DNA of 64,000 nucleotides from Ectopseudomonas mendocina (GCF_007049795.1 NZ_SCFY01000002.1:62001-126000); one strand, 5' to 3'. Positions 19,363 to 28,240 are shown, numbered from the stretch's first letter. Notes: generated by a model not told the origin, from the letters alone. Program-made: numbers and translations.

Positions 19363-19973
19363 CAGAATTCGATGCCCTTCTGCGCCTTTACCCCGGATTT
19401 GAACGCATGCTTGACCAGGCTCATCTCGGTGACCGTATCAGCCGCCTCGATCATCCCCGGCAAGGCGCCACGCCCGGTCACTACCACGTGCTGCAGCAGC
19501 GGCCGAGCCTCGATATCGGCCAGCACCGCGCCCAGTTCGAGGTAGCCATGCTTGAGGGCAATGTTCAGCTCGTCCAGCACCACCAGGCCGACGGACTCGT
19601 CGCTCAGCAGGCGCCGAGCCACCGCCCAGGCCTCCTGCGCCTTGGCGATATCGCGCTGGCGATCCTGGGTTTCCCAGGTAAAGCCCTCACCCATCACGTG
19701 GTAGCTGACTTCCTCGGGAAAGCGGCGGAAGAAGGATTCTTCGCCGGTGCTGGCCGCGCCCTTGATGAACTGCACCACGCCGACCTTGAGGCCATGACCG
19801 AGGGCACGCGCGACCATGCCGAAGGCGCTGCTGCTCTTGCCCTTGCCATTGCCGCTGTGCACCAGCAACAGGCCGTATTCGTCCTGGGCCTGGGCGATCT
19901 TTTCGTCGATCAGGGCTTTCTTGCGCTGCATGCGCGCCTTGTGGCGGGCATCACGCTCGGTGGACTCGCTCAT
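19362..19973 (-). CDS. cobO: Cob(I)yrinic acid a,c-diamide adenosyltransferase
   Basis: A 203-residue CobA/CobO/BtuR-type corrinoid adenosyltransferase. The P-loop-like motif is LLVHSGNGKGKSSSAFGMV; VGVVQFIKGA and VLDELNIALKHGYL are further signatures. It adds the upper adenosyl ligand to cobalt. I chose the ATG at 19973 because AGGAG precedes it by seven bases; an ATG eight codons earlier (19997) is less well placed. It is the first gene of the cob operon, about 200 nt downstream of the cobalamin riboswitch. Confidence 0.95.
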   Translation of the reverse strand: MSESTERDARHKARMQRKKALIDEKIAQAQDEYGLLLVHSGNGKGKSSSAFGMVARALGHGLKVGVVQFIKGAASTGEESFFRRFPEEVSYHVMGEGFTWETQDRQRDIAKAQEAWAVARRLLSDESVGLVVLDELNIALKHGYLELGAVLADIEARPLLQHVVVTGRGALPGMIEAADTVTEMSLVKHAFKSGVKAQKGIEF

Positions 19974-20171
19974 GCTGTGCTCCTGTACATCAGGCACCCG
20001 CGTCGACTGTCGGTAAACAGTACGAGCAACGATGGGGAGTAGATCGCGATAGTCCGCGCTTCCTCACCCAGGCGCCAATGGCTGGTCAGGCGAGCGGAAG
20101 ACAGGAAGCACAACACCCCGGAAAACCGGAGCGTCGGCCGGACAACGCCCTCCGCGATGCCGTGAAAATGC

Positions 20172-20355
20172 GACAGGCCGGTCTCCGGGCTTGTGAGCGA
20201 ACCCGAAGGTTCGGCACCGCGCCTTCCCGTGCAAATACACAGTGGCCTTGAGCGGTGTTTGACTCACCTACCGTTGCGGGGGCAGCGCCGGCATTCGGAC
20301 CGGCTTCCCTGTTTCACCCCTTGGCTACCATTCACGGCAACTTGGGGCACCTGAA
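20172..20355 (-). promoter_or_regulatory. Cobalamin (AdoCbl) riboswitch
   Basis: Read on the minus strand, the conserved aptamer parts appear in order: GGTGCC start; GGGAAGCCGGTCCGAATGCC; the GCTGCCCCCGCAACGGT block; AAGGCCACTGTG; GGGAAGGCGCGGTGCC; and the B12 box AGCCCGGAGACCGGCC at the 3' end. This order and wording are diagnostic for cobalamin riboswitches. It precedes cobO by about 200 nt. I see no T-run terminator in the expression platform, so control may act on translation. It should repress the ten-gene cob operon when adenosylcobalamin is plentiful. Confidence 0.95.
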
Positions 20356-20402
20356 GCAAGGCGCGCAGGGTAGAGGCTGGCAGCCCTGCGCGTCAACGCC
20401 AC

Positions 20403-20723
20403 TCAATGCCTGGGTGTGAAACCTGGCGGTTTGCTCGCCAGCCACTCGACGAAGGTACGCAGGCGCTCATCTCCCAACAAGGCCTCGCGACTGTTGAAGG
20501 CCAGCGCCAGCTCCTTTTCACTGAACAGCCGGTGGATCTGGTTATGACAGGCACGGCAGACCCAGAGCGTGGCGGTAATTCGTTCCTGACGAGGATACCG
20601 CTTCTGTACGTAAGCCTTGTCGTGTAGTGACTTGGGAATCAGGTGATGGCGGGTCAAGGCCACAGGCCGTGCACAAAGCTCGCAGGCCTCAGGTTGAGGC
20701 GGCAGGCGAATGGGGTCGGCCAT
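20403..20723 (-). CDS. HNH-type zinc protein, 106 aa
   Basis: A small protein with an HNH-nuclease-like layout: CELC (residues 14-17), then RHHLIPKSLH with the paired His (25-34), then WVCRACHNQIHRLF (54-67). Two CxxC pairs should bind zinc. The reading frame can be extended upstream to 20975, but that stretch is antisense to the NlpC/P60 gene, so I start at the ATG at 20723. It begins 10 bp after the NlpC gene stop, so the two are probably cotranscribed. Similar HNH proteins exist widely in Pseudomonas; whether it cuts DNA is unknown. Confidence 0.8.
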   Translation of the reverse strand: MADPIRLPPQPEACELCARPVALTRHHLIPKSLHDKAYVQKRYPRQERITATLWVCRACHNQIHRLFSEKELALAFNSREALLGDERLRTFVEWLASKPPGFTPRH

Positions 20724-20733
20724 AAACGAAAGC

Positions 20734-21258
20734 TCAGGGATTGCGAGCGAGCTCTGGAGTGATAACACGCTTGGCGTCGAGATAGACACGCTGCCAGTAG
20801 ACGTTGTCGAGGCTGTCCAGACGGACCGTGCCACCACTGGACGGCGCATGCACGAAACGCCCAGCCCCCACATAGATACCGGCATGACTGACAGCGCGCC
20901 CGCCATTGGTGGCGAAGAACACCAGATCACCACTTTGCAGGGCGTCACGACGAACATCTGGCGTACGCATCGCACTCAGCTCACGAGTAGAACGCGGCAG
21001 GCTGATGCCAGCGGCATCACGGTAGACATAGCCGATCAGGCCACTGCAGTCGAAACCGCCATCCGGTGTATTACCACCGTAGCGATAGGGTGTTCCAACC
21101 AGGCCAAGCGCGCGAAACAGCACATCTTCGGCACCGCCCTGATAGGACGAAGAAGCAATTGGCGGCGTGTAGGCAGGCTGAGGAGAAGGGGCGCGACTGC
21201 TACAGGCACTCAGTAGCAGAAAAAGAGAAATTACAGCGACACGGGTCGTGGCGAGCAT
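20734..21258 (-). CDS. NlpC/P60 family lipoprotein endopeptidase (copy 1)
   Basis: A 174-residue predicted cell-wall peptidase that cuts gamma-D-Glu-diaminopimelate type bonds in peptidoglycan. Signal and lipobox: VISLFLLLSACSS, with lipidation at the Cys. The NlpC/P60 domain (about 55-170) has the nucleophile in DGGFDCSGLIGYVYRD, the His in VSHAGIYVGAGRFVHAPSSG, and the VYWQRVYLDAKRVI tail. It should sit in the outer membrane facing the periplasm. A second, similar gene lies immediately upstream, so this looks like a local duplication. The HNH gene follows. Confidence 0.9.
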   Translation of the reverse strand: MLATTRVAVISLFLLLSACSSRAPSPQPAYTPPIASSSYQGGAEDVLFRALGLVGTPYRYGGNTPDGGFDCSGLIGYVYRDAAGISLPRSTRELSAMRTPDVRRDALQSGDLVFFATNGGRAVSHAGIYVGAGRFVHAPSSGGTVRLDSLDNVYWQRVYLDAKRVITPELARNP

Positions 21259-21343
21259 AAGCGAGGCGATCCTGAGCCTGAATGCGCTCTACTCTGCCCG
21301 AGACACGACGAACGGCGCAACCCTGGGGTTACGCCGTGAAACA

Positions 21344-21976
21344 TCAGGGATGACGCTTGGCTGCGACTTGATCGTCCACTGGCGCCAGCGCCAGTACTCG
21401 CTTAGCTTGCAGGTAGCTGCGATTCCAGTAACTGTCATCCAGGCTATCGATGCGCACACCACCGCTGCGGCTGCTGCTGGAGTGGATGAACTGGTCATCA
21501 CCCAGATAGATGCCTGCGTGGCTGACGCGACCACGACCGCGATCATTGAACAGGATCAGATCACCTGGTTCCAGATCGGCACGCGCCACCTTCGGCGCAT
21601 CGAGGTTGATCAGCTCACGAGTGGAACGCGGCAGTTCCAGGCCGACTTCCTCGCGGAACAGGTAGCCGACAAAACCGCTGCAATCGAAACCAGACTGTAC
21701 CGAGCTACCGCCGTAGCGATAACGGGTACCGATCAGCGAACGCCCGAGATCGAGCAGGCTGTCGGCCAGTTGCGGCATTTCATAGGGTTGATCGTCGATC
21801 AGCGCGTTGATCTCATCATCGGCAGGTTCATCCTGCTCGATCATCAGGCGAGTCACAGGTTCGACTGCTGCATCGCTGATCGGTTGCTGCGGCTGCGTCT
21901 GCGGCGCATGGCCGGCACAGGCAGCGAGAAAGACTGTGAGTGCAATAGGCACGAGGGGTGCGAAGCGTTTTAGCAT
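21344..21976 (-). CDS. NlpC/P60 family lipoprotein endopeptidase (copy 2)
   Basis: A 210-residue paralogue of the next gene downstream. The lipobox is in VPIALTVFLAACAGH. A Gln/Pro/Asp-rich linker follows (about 25-75). The catalytic domain has QSGFDCSGFVGYLFRE and VSHAGIYLGDDQFIHSSSSRSGG, and ends with SYWNRSYLQAKRVLAL, parallel to copy 1. I start at the ATG at 21976; a reading from 22042 adds 22 residues ahead of the signal peptide and is less likely. The 85-bp gap to copy 1 leaves room for its own promoter. Confidence 0.89.
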   Translation of the reverse strand: MLKRFAPLVPIALTVFLAACAGHAPQTQPQQPISDAAVEPVTRLMIEQDEPADDEINALIDDQPYEMPQLADSLLDLGRSLIGTRYRYGGSSVQSGFDCSGFVGYLFREEVGLELPRSTRELINLDAPKVARADLEPGDLILFNDRGRGRVSHAGIYLGDDQFIHSSSSRSGGVRIDSLDDSYWNRSYLQAKRVLALAPVDDQVAAKRHP

Positions 21977-22127
21977 GGGCACGACCGTGTCGAGTGAATT
22001 TAACAAGTCCGCGACTATGCCTTCTATAACGCTCATTTGCAAATTCTATCGACAGAATTGTGACTCAGTGGTCTCGCCATTTCATCTAAAGCGCCCAACC
22101 ATCTGCATGGTCGGGCGACTCGGAAAC

Positions 22128-23342
22128 CTAGCCGAGAATCTCGCTGAGCGGAATGAAACGCAACATATCTCCCTCGGCCAGCGTACTGCCTTCCATGACC
22201 TCGGCCAAGCCTTCTGCCCAGGCGGCGCTGCGCAAAACGCCAGAACTCTGGTTGGCGTAAGGCACCACACGCCCCTGCTCCAGACGCGCCCGCAGGTACT
22301 CGCGGCGCATGCCCGGCTTGCGCCAGGTAAAACCTGCCGGTACCGCGAAGCCCAACGGCTCGACCCGCTGCACGCCAAGACGACGCAACATATAAGGACG
22401 CGCCAGCAGTCCGAAGGTAACCAGTGTCGAAGCCGGGTTGCCCGGCAGACCTATTACCGGAACCCCCTGATAATGACCGAAGGTCAGCGGCTTACCCGGC
22501 TTGATCGCCAGCTTCCACAGCGCCAGTTCGCCCGCCTCACGCAGGGCTATGCCAAGGAAATCCGCCTCCCCCACCGAAACGCCACCCGTGGTGAGAATCA
22601 GATCGACCTCGCCCAAGGCCCCCAGCGCTTCGCGGGTACGCTGCAGATCATCGGGCAAGATGCCCGCATCCACAACGCTGCAGCCCAGCCGCTGCAACCA
22701 GGCAATCAGCAGACGCCGATTGCTGTTGTAGATCTGCCCCGGGCCAAGCGCCTGACCTGGCTCTACCAGTTCGTCGCCAGTAGACAGCACCGCAACGCGC
22801 AGACGCCGGCGCACCGAAAGCTGCGCCGCCCCCAAAGACGCCGCCAACCCTAGCTCGATAGGCCCCAGGCGCGTACCGGCTGGCAACACACCTTCGCCTA
22901 CGCGGGTTTCCTGACCTTGAGCTCGAACGTTCTGGCCAATTTTCAGCGGCTCACGGAAGTGCACCCGCCCCGCCTCATCCAGCTCGACGTTCTCCTGCAT
23001 TTCGACGGTATCGGCACCTGCAGGCAGCGGCGCACCGGTGAAGATGCGCGCACAGGTACCCGGCTCCAGCGACACAGGCGCAGTCCCGGCCTGAATACGC
23101 TGACTGACCGGCAGAGCCTGGCCGCTCCAATCAGCCAGGCGCAGCGCATAACCGTCCATGGCGCTGTTGGCCCATGGTGGCAAATCCAGCGCCGCAATCA
23201 GCGGCTCGGCCAGCACCCGTCCATCGGCCTCGGCCAGCGTAACCAGCTCGTTCTGCTCGATGGGCGCCGCCTCTGCCAACGCCAGCAGGCGCTCCAGCGC
23301 CGCCTCCATCGGCAACAGTCCGGGATGATCGCAACCACTCAT
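22128..23342 (-). CDS. moeA: Molybdopterin molybdenumtransferase
   Basis: A 404-residue enzyme that inserts molybdate into adenylated molybdopterin. Signatures are [15 protein letters not shown] (about 55-69), [18 protein letters not shown] (about 98-115), [11 protein letters not shown] and [14 protein letters not shown] (about 235-248), and [13 protein letters not shown]. It overlaps moaB by 4 nt (ATGA), so the two are translationally coupled. Mo cofactor supports enzymes such as nitrate reductase and formate dehydrogenase. mobA starts divergently on the other side of moaB. Confidence 0.96.
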   Translation of the reverse strand: MSGCDHPGLLPMEAALERLLALAEAAPIEQNELVTLAEADGRVLAEPLIAALDLPPWANSAMDGYALRLADWSGQALPVSQRIQAGTAPVSLEPGTCARIFTGAPLPAGADTVEMQENVELDEAGRVHFREPLKIGQNVRAQGQETRVGEGVLPAGTRLGPIELGLAASLGAAQLSVRRRLRVAVLSTGDELVEPGQALGPGQIYNSNRRLLIAWLQRLGCSVVDAGILPDDLQRTREALGALGEVDLILTTGGVSVGEADFLGIALREAGELALWKLAIKPGKPLTFGHYQGVPVIGLPGNPASTLVTFGLLARPYMLRRLGVQRVEPLGFAVPAGFTWRKPGMRREYLRARLEQGRVVPYANQSSGVLRSAAWAEGLAEVMEGSTLAEGDMLRFIPLSEILG

Positions 23343-23878
23343 CCGCGCGTCTCGCAGGCGCCCACCTGTTTCAGATGCGGCACGAAGTTGCAGGGACGAT
23401 GGCGCGCATCCAGTTGCTCACCGAGGATGCCGTCCCAGGCAGTGCGGCAGGCGTTGGTCGAGCCCGGCAGGCAGCACACCAGGGTGCCGTTGGCCAGACC
23501 GGCCAGCGCGCGCGACTGGATGGTAGAAGTGCCGATATCGGCCACAGAGATCTGCCGGAACAACTCGCCGAAACCATCGACCTGCTTGTCCAGCAGGCAG
23601 GCGACCGCTTCCGGCGTGCTGTCACGCCCAGTGAAACCGGTACCGCCGGTGATCACCACCACCTGCACCTGATCCTCGGCGATCCAGGTCGCTACCTGGG
23701 CGCGGATCTTGTACAGATCATCCTTGAGCAGAACGCGAGCGGCCAACTGGTGGCCAGCGGCGGTCAGGCGGTCGACCAGCAGTTGACCCGAGGTGTCGGT
23801 CTCCAACGTGCGTGTGTCGCTGACGGTAAGCACGGCAATGTTCAGCGGCACGAAAACCGCATCGGCCTTGTGGTTCAT
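23339..23878 (-). CDS. moaB: Molybdenum cofactor biosynthesis protein B
   Basis: A 179-residue MogA/MoaB-fold protein that adenylates molybdopterin. It starts with [21 protein letters not shown], and has [20 protein letters not shown] (about 70-90) and the conserved [22 protein letters not shown] chose the ATG at 23878, with GGA nine bases upstream, over an ATG three codons earlier at 23887. Its end overlaps moeA by 4 nt. It is divergent from mobA across a 68-bp spacer. Confidence 0.95.
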   Translation of the reverse strand: MNHKADAVFVPLNIAVLTVSDTRTLETDTSGQLLVDRLTAAGHQLAARVLLKDDLYKIRAQVATWIAEDQVQVVVITGGTGFTGRDSTPEAVACLLDKQVDGFGELFRQISVADIGTSTIQSRALAGLANGTLVCCLPGSTNACRTAWDGILGEQLDARHRPCNFVPHLKQVGACETRG

Positions 23879-23946
23879 GGTAGGCATCCAATTGGGAGAG
23901 AATGGGCGCTGTTATATCACACAGCCTGCCTTCGGAGACCGCCCGC

Positions 23947-24537
23947 ATGCCCGTATCCAACCCACTACCCACCTGCTCGGTGCTGCTGCTTTCCGGCGGC
24001 CGAGGCCAGCGCATGGGCGGCCGTGACAAGGGCTTGCTGGACTGGCGCGGCCGCCCACTGATCGCCTGGCTGCATGACCTGACCAGACCCTTGAGCGACG
24101 ACCTGATCATCTCCTGCAACCGCAACACCGAGCGCTATGCGCCTTATGCAGACCAACTGGTCACCGACGAAGATCAGGATTTTCAGGGCCCACTGGCTGG
24201 TATCCGCGCCGGCATGGCTGCGGCACGCCATGAGCAAATGCTGGTGCTGCCCTGCGACGCCCCGCTGATCGACCACGCGCTGATCGAGTCGCTGCTAGCG
24301 CACGCGGGGACCCAACCGGTGGTGATTCGCCAGGGCAACTACTGGCAACCGTTGTTCTGCCTGCTGCCGACACGACTGAAAGACGACCTGGAACGTGCAT
24401 GGCAATCCGGAGAACGCAGCCCGCAGCGCTGGTTCGGTAAATTAGCGCCCATCGCTGTCGATTGCCCCATAGAGGATGCACGACTGGCCAACCTCAATAC
24501 GCCGGAAACCTTGGCGGGTCACGCCCCTTCGCACTGA
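23947..24537 (+). CDS. mobA: Molybdenum cofactor guanylyltransferase
   Basis: A 196-residue nucleotidyltransferase that attaches GMP to Mo-molybdopterin, giving the bis-MGD cofactor. The nucleotide-binding signature is [20 protein letters not shown] (residues 11-30), followed by [20 protein letters not shown] and [17 protein letters not shown] start at the ATG at 23947, with GGAG at 23934-23937; an earlier in-frame ATG at 23902 would add 15 residues before the conserved start. Bis-MGD points to DMSO-reductase-family enzymes elsewhere in the genome. Confidence 0.94.
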   Translation: MPVSNPLPTCSVLLLSGGRGQRMGGRDKGLLDWRGRPLIAWLHDLTRPLSDDLIISCNRNTERYAPYADQLVTDEDQDFQGPLAGIRAGMAAARHEQMLVLPCDAPLIDHALIESLLAHAGTQPVVIRQGNYWQPLFCLLPTRLKDDLERAWQSGERSPQRWFGKLAPIAVDCPIEDARLANLNTPETLAGHAPSH

Positions 24538-24624
24538 AACACCACGCACCCAGCGGAACTCATACGACAGTTTTACGTCTGAGCGAGGGTATAGCCCCAC
24601 CTTTTGTACTCAAGGAGACAGACC

Positions 24625-24846
24625 ATGAACCAACGGATAATCCCAGCCCTGCTTATGACGATCGGCCTCGCTGTACTGGCCGGCTGCTCCTCGCCGTCGG
24701 TAATCACGCTGAATGACGGCCGTGAGATCCAGACCGTGGACAAGCCCAAATTCGATGAAGAATCCGGCTTCTACGAGTTCGAACAGCTCGACGGCAAACG
24801 CGCCACCATCAACAAGGATCAGGTGCAAACCGTCAAGGAGCTCTGA
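24625..24846 (+). CDS. YgdI/YgdR-family small lipoprotein
   Basis: A 73-residue lipoprotein: signal MNQRIIPALLMTIGLAVLAGC, lipidated at Cys, then SSPSVITLNDGREIQTVDKPKFDEESGFYEFEQLDGK, the DUF903 SH3-like fold. AAGGAG at 24612-24617 sets the start at 24625. Members are abundant but functionally unassigned lipoproteins of the cell envelope. It is followed by a strong terminator. Confidence 0.88.
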   Translation: MNQRIIPALLMTIGLAVLAGCSSPSVITLNDGREIQTVDKPKFDEESGFYEFEQLDGKRATINKDQVQTVKEL

Positions 24847-24890
24847 GGCAACAGCCTGAGCGCCCATATCGGCCGGACAGATGGATGATA

Positions 24891-24926
24891 CGAGTCGACA
24901 ACCGGGTTGCCGACTCGTAGTTTTTT
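24891..24926 (+). terminator. Rho-independent terminator after the small lipoprotein gene
   Basis: CGAGTCGACAACC (24891-24903) pairs with GGTTGCCGACTCG (24905-24917) with one mismatch, followed by TAG and six T residues at 24921-24926. It lies 45 bp past the lipoprotein stop. Confidence 0.85.
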
Positions 24927-24938
24927 CGGGCTAACCCC

Positions 24939-24966
24939 TTGTGCGGTAAAAGTTTTTCGGTAGAAT
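24939..24966 (+). promoter_or_regulatory. Sigma-70-type promoter of tRNA-Pro
   Basis: TTGTGC (24939-24944) and TAGAAT (24961-24966) are spaced by 16 bp, ending 10 bp before the tRNA. The -10 box is identical to those of the initiator tRNA genes at 43.2 kb. Confidence 0.65.
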
Positions 24967-24976
24967 ACACGGCATT

Positions 24977-25053
24977 CGGAGTGTAGCGCAGCTTGGTAGC
25001 GCGTCTCGTTCGGGACGAGAAGGTCGCAGGTTCGAATCCTGTCTCTCCGACCA
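24977..25053 (+). tRNA. proM: tRNA-Pro (anticodon CGG)
   Basis: A 77-nt cloverleaf. The acceptor begins CGGAGTG and ends CTCTCCG-A-CCA with CCA encoded; C1-G72 is typical of bacterial tRNA-Pro. The D arm GCGCAGCTTGGTAGCGC, an anticodon stem TCTCG/CGAGA around loop TTCGGGA (anticodon CGG), and T arm with GGTTCGAATCC are all present. One T-T mismatch occurs in the acceptor stem. The gene symbol is by analogy with E. coli. Confidence 0.96.
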
Positions 25054-25060
25054 AATCAAA

Positions 25061-25087
25061 AACCCGCCTTAATCGGCGGGTTTTTTA
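25061..25087 (+). terminator. Terminator after tRNA-Pro
   Basis: AACCCGCC (25061-25068) and GGCGGGTT (25075-25082) form a perfect stem with loop TTAATC, followed by TTTTATT. It lies 7 nt beyond the tRNA. Confidence 0.9.
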
Positions 25088-25115
25088 TTGGCTGCGTTTT
25101 GTCGAACTGACTCTC

Positions 25116-25352
25116 TCAACTCAGAAAGGCCACCACCTGCTCGGCATCGAATGGCCAGTTCAGCTCGCTGCCATTATCGCAACGGCGCAATACCGGAATA
25201 CGCAATCCGTATTGCTCGACCATACCCTCATGCTCAGCAATGTCGATCAACTCGACCAACAGGCCATTCTCGACGAATGGCATGAGCAACGCCTCGGCCA
25301 CCTCGCAAAGATGGCAGCCCAGGGTTCCGAAAAGTTGGCATTCAGGCGTCAT
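25116..25352 (-). CDS. Glutaredoxin-like protein (DUF836 type)
   Basis: A 78-residue thioredoxin-fold protein. It starts MTPECQLFGTLGCHLCEVAEALL, with the redox pair CHLC at residues 13-16, and has a cis-Pro loop YGLRIPVLRR typical of glutaredoxins. It ends WPFDAEQVVAFL. It is cytoplasmic. Its partner is unknown, so a thiol-disulfide exchange role is inferred from the CxxC. It is convergent with the tRNA-Pro gene and lies 48 bp downstream of the DUF5610 gene start side. Confidence 0.87.
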   Translation of the reverse strand: MTPECQLFGTLGCHLCEVAEALLMPFVENGLLVELIDIAEHEGMVEQYGLRIPVLRRCDNGSELNWPFDAEQVVAFLS

Positions 25353-25400
25353 CAGCGCACCTCACTGTCAGCAAGGTGCGCAGTTTAACACCGGCGATAA

Positions 25401-26540
25401 TCAGCTCGCCTTAGCGTCCTTGCCAGGCTGACCAGCGATCAGCGACTGCAGGCCATCGAGCAGACTGCGGTTGAGGCTGTCAGCCTTCTCCAGGCGCGGC
25501 AAATCGAAGCGCTCATCGAGCGAGAAGCCGCCCTTGAGCAGTTCCTTGAGCATGCCGCCGGCGTCCTGCGCCAGATCACCGGCACTGCGCAGCGCATCGA
25601 GCAGACCCTGAGCATATTCCTGCAACCCGGCATTGACTGCACTGGCGCCCTGCCCAGCCACCGCGCCATAGGCATCGGTGGCCTGACGCACAGCGGTCTG
25701 GGCCAGACGCATCGACATCGAAGCCAATTGCTCACCATCCATATCCAGCGCCATGGCGCGATCGAAGGCGCCTGCCAGGTCACCGGCGTAGAACTTGTCG
25801 GAGAGATCCTGAACCTGGCTGAAGAGCTTCTCCAACGCCTTGATCTCGTCGTCGTCCAACTCACCTTCGACATCCACCTGCCAGCCGCCGATACGCATGC
25901 TGCCAGACTGGCTGCTGCCCACCACACTGGTGGACTTACCATCGCTGGAGGCAGCAAAACTGCTCTGCGACCAGCTGGCGGAAGCCTGCGCCACGGAAAT
26001 GCGCAGGCGGTCACCATCGCGAGTAGTGACGGACAAATCGAAGGTCTCCGCCAGCGCGCTGAAGCGCTCACTGTAACCCGCCATCGCCACCTGGCCCGAG
26101 GCGCCAGGGGCGGCGCTGCCGAAACGCTTGTCGAGATCGCCGAAGCCATCCTGAATACGCTTGTAGGTATCGTCGATATCGCTAGCCACCTGCCCCTTGA
26201 GCACGCCCATGCCATCGAGAATCTTGCGTGCCTCGGCAAAACCCTTCTCGACGCCATCACGCGCCTGGGACAACAGCTTGTCCAGCTTGGCCGGGTCAGC
26301 GCCTGCCGCGGCCTCGCTTTGCAGGCGCTGCTCGATAAAACCCAGAATCCGCCCAGCCACTTTCTCCGGGGTGTAGTCATCACGCGTTCCGGACAACGAG
26401 CCGGCCGGCACGCCGAGCTTCTCGGCGAGGCGATTGGCCAAGGTGGCTTGGGCATCGGCGCTATTGCTGCGCGCCGCCATGGACTGGCTGGCCTGCGCAG
26501 CGCGGGAAGCGGCGGAGTTGAGTGAGTTCAGAGGATTCAT
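25401..26540 (-). CDS. DUF5610 domain protein
   Basis: A 379-residue protein without signal peptide or membrane segment. The N-terminus is Ala/Ser/Gln-rich (SAASRAAQASQSMAARS). About residues 40-155 match the helical DUF5610 pattern as I know it: LAEKLGVPAGSL, VAGRILGFIEQRL and a SQARDGVEKGFAEARKILDGMG stretch. About 180-270 is beta-rich (DLSVTTRDGDRLRISVAQASA, SGSMRIGGWQVDVEGELDDDE), and the C-terminal part is helical. I start at the ATG at 26540; an extension to 26585 has no support. Function unknown; flagellin-like composition at the N-terminus is suggestive only. Confidence 0.78.
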   Translation of the reverse strand: MNPLNSLNSAASRAAQASQSMAARSNSADAQATLANRLAEKLGVPAGSLSGTRDDYTPEKVAGRILGFIEQRLQSEAAAGADPAKLDKLLSQARDGVEKGFAEARKILDGMGVLKGQVASDIDDTYKRIQDGFGDLDKRFGSAAPGASGQVAMAGYSERFSALAETFDLSVTTRDGDRLRISVAQASASWSQSSFAASSDGKSTSVVGSSQSGSMRIGGWQVDVEGELDDDEIKALEKLFSQVQDLSDKFYAGDLAGAFDRAMALDMDGEQLASMSMRLAQTAVRQATDAYGAVAGQGASAVNAGLQEYAQGLLDALRSAGDLAQDAGGMLKELLKGGFSLDERFDLPRLEKADSLNRSLLDGLQSLIAGQPGKDAKAS

Positions 26541-26858
26541 GGCCGGGTACCTGAATAGGTTATCTGCCGACCTTAGCGGCCGCACACAGGCAAGCTTTAA
26601 CCTTTATCGACCAACGGTTATCGATTTTTCTCAGCTCGATTGTGCTCCAGCGAAATTTTCCCGATCAATGGCCAGCCGCCGAAAATCCCTGATAAGCACG
26701 ACCTAGAGCCCACGGCTGTTTACGCTCCGGCTCCACCCAAGGCTCGACAGACTAAAGTCTTACAGTCGACTCGCAGGCGAAATGCTTTATTTCGTCGCGC
26801 CGTAACTGGCTGGTCACTTCGTGGCCAACCTGCTTATAACAACGAGGAGACAACAATA
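26541..26858. other. Intergenic region upstream of OprD-family porin
   Basis: This 318-bp divergent spacer serves the DUF5610 gene and the porin gene. It contains an inverted repeat CGAAAT-GCTTT-ATTTCG at 26778-26794, about 65 bp before the porin start, and a second palindromic stretch AGACTAAAGTCT near 26747-26758. Either could be a regulator site. AT content is higher around 26600-26700. The porin ribosome site is GAGGAG at 26844-26849. No RNA gene or ORF is evident. Confidence 0.45.
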
Positions 26859-28190
26859 ATGAGTAAAACTCCCCTCGCCCGTGCCGTGGCCCTCGCCACG
26901 CTGGGCGCCAGCCTGACCCTGCCAAGCCTGGCACAGGCTGACTTCATCGGCGACAGCAAAGCCTCGCTGGAGCTGCGCAACTTCTATATGAACAGGGACT
27001 TTCGCCAGGATCTCGGCCAGCCCAACCCGCCAGCAGTCACCGGCAAGACACCCACCGAGTACCGCAGCAAGTCCGAAGAATGGGCCCAGGGCTTCCTGCT
27101 GCGCTACGAGTCCGGCTATACCGAGGGCACTGTCGGCTTCGGCGTGGATGCCATCGGCACCCTGGGTCTGCGTCTCGATTCCGGACGCGGCACCAGCGGC
27201 ACCGGCCTGTTGCAACTCGACCGGGAAACCGGCAAGGCGCAGGACAGCTACGGTGACTTTGGCGTGACCGCCAAAGCCAAAATCTCCAACAGCACCCTCA
27301 AGCTCGGCACCCTGATGCCCAAGCTACCGGTGGTCATGTCCAACGACTCGCGCCTGCTGCCGCAAAGCTTCCAGGGCGGCTGGTTGAACTCGGCGGAGAT
27401 CAGCGGCCTAAACCTGGATCTGGGCCAGCTCAACCGGGTCAACCAGCGCGACTCCTCCGATCATGAGGTCATGCTCGTCACCAACAGCCGCAATGCCAAC
27501 ACCGGCGCCGGCGGCGCCCGCAACATCACCTACCGCGGCGGCACCACCAGCGACGAGTTCACCTTCGGCGGACTGAATTACAAGTGGAACGACAGCCTGA
27601 CAACCAGCTACCACTACGGAGCGCTGGACAACTTCTACAAGCAGCACTACCTGAGCGCCGTGCACGTTCTGCCACTGGGTGACAAACAGTCCCTCAAGAG
27701 CGATCTGCGTTTTGCCCGCTCTAGCGACGACGGCACCAGCAATGTCGACAACAAAGCCCTCGGCGCCATGTTCACCTACAGCCTGGGCTACCACAGCTTT
27801 GGCCTGGGTTACCAGAAGATGAGCGGTGACACCGGCTTCGCTTACATCAATGGTACTGACGCCTTCCTGGTCAACTTCGTGCAAATCAGCGATTTCGCCT
27901 TCAAGGACGAACGCTCCTGGCAGGCACGTTACGACTACAACTTCGCCGGTCTCGGGATACCCGGGCTGAGCCTGATGACGCGCTATATTTCGGGCGACAA
28001 TGTCGACCTGGGTGCCAACCGCGACGAAGGCAAGGAATGGGAGCGCAATACCGATATCACCTATGTGATTCAGGAAGGTCCTTTGAAGAACCTGGGTATC
28101 AAATGGCGTAACGCTACGGTGCGTTCGAACTTCGGCAACGACCTGGACGAAAATCGTCTTATCGTCAGCTACACGCTGCCACTGATGTAA
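26859..28190 (+). CDS. OprD-family outer membrane porin
   Basis: A 443-residue porin for small substrates such as amino acids or organic acids. Signal peptide MSKTPLARAVALATLGASL... ends LAQA before DFIGDSKASLELRNFYMNRDF, the OprD N-terminal signature. EEWAQGFLLRYESGYTEG, VGFGVDAIGTLGLRLDSG and LKLGTLMPKLPVVMSND follow, and the C-terminus ends LIVSYTLPLM. The ATG at 26859 follows GAGGAG at 26844-26849, which rules out the longer frame. Among P. aeruginosa relatives it resembles the OprE/OprQ-like group by wording, but the substrate cannot be assigned. Confidence 0.92.
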   Translation: MSKTPLARAVALATLGASLTLPSLAQADFIGDSKASLELRNFYMNRDFRQDLGQPNPPAVTGKTPTEYRSKSEEWAQGFLLRYESGYTEGTVGFGVDAIGTLGLRLDSGRGTSGTGLLQLDRETGKAQDSYGDFGVTAKAKISNSTLKLGTLMPKLPVVMSNDSRLLPQSFQGGWLNSAEISGLNLDLGQLNRVNQRDSSDHEVMLVTNSRNANTGAGGARNITYRGGTTSDEFTFGGLNYKWNDSLTTSYHYGALDNFYKQHYLSAVHVLPLGDKQSLKSDLRFARSSDDGTSNVDNKALGAMFTYSLGYHSFGLGYQKMSGDTGFAYINGTDAFLVNFVQISDFAFKDERSWQARYDYNFAGLGIPGLSLMTRYISGDNVDLGANRDEGKEWERNTDITYVIQEGPLKNLGIKWRNATVRSNFGNDLDENRLIVSYTLPLM

Positions 28191-28210
28191 GGCTTACCCT
28201 GACAGGAAGA

Positions 28211-28240
28211 CGCCGCAACGCCTGGACCGGGTTGCGGCGC
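28211..28240 (+). terminator. Possible terminator after porin gene
   Basis: GCCGCAAC (28213-28220) pairs with GTTGCGGC (28231-28238) about 20 bp after the porin stop. The following CGCTTTCATCG has only three T residues, so termination strength is uncertain. Confidence 0.5.

Noticed and set aside
24977-25115. tRNA-Pro as integration site of a mobile island
   Set aside because: No integrase or repeated tRNA 3' end nearby; normal core genes follow.
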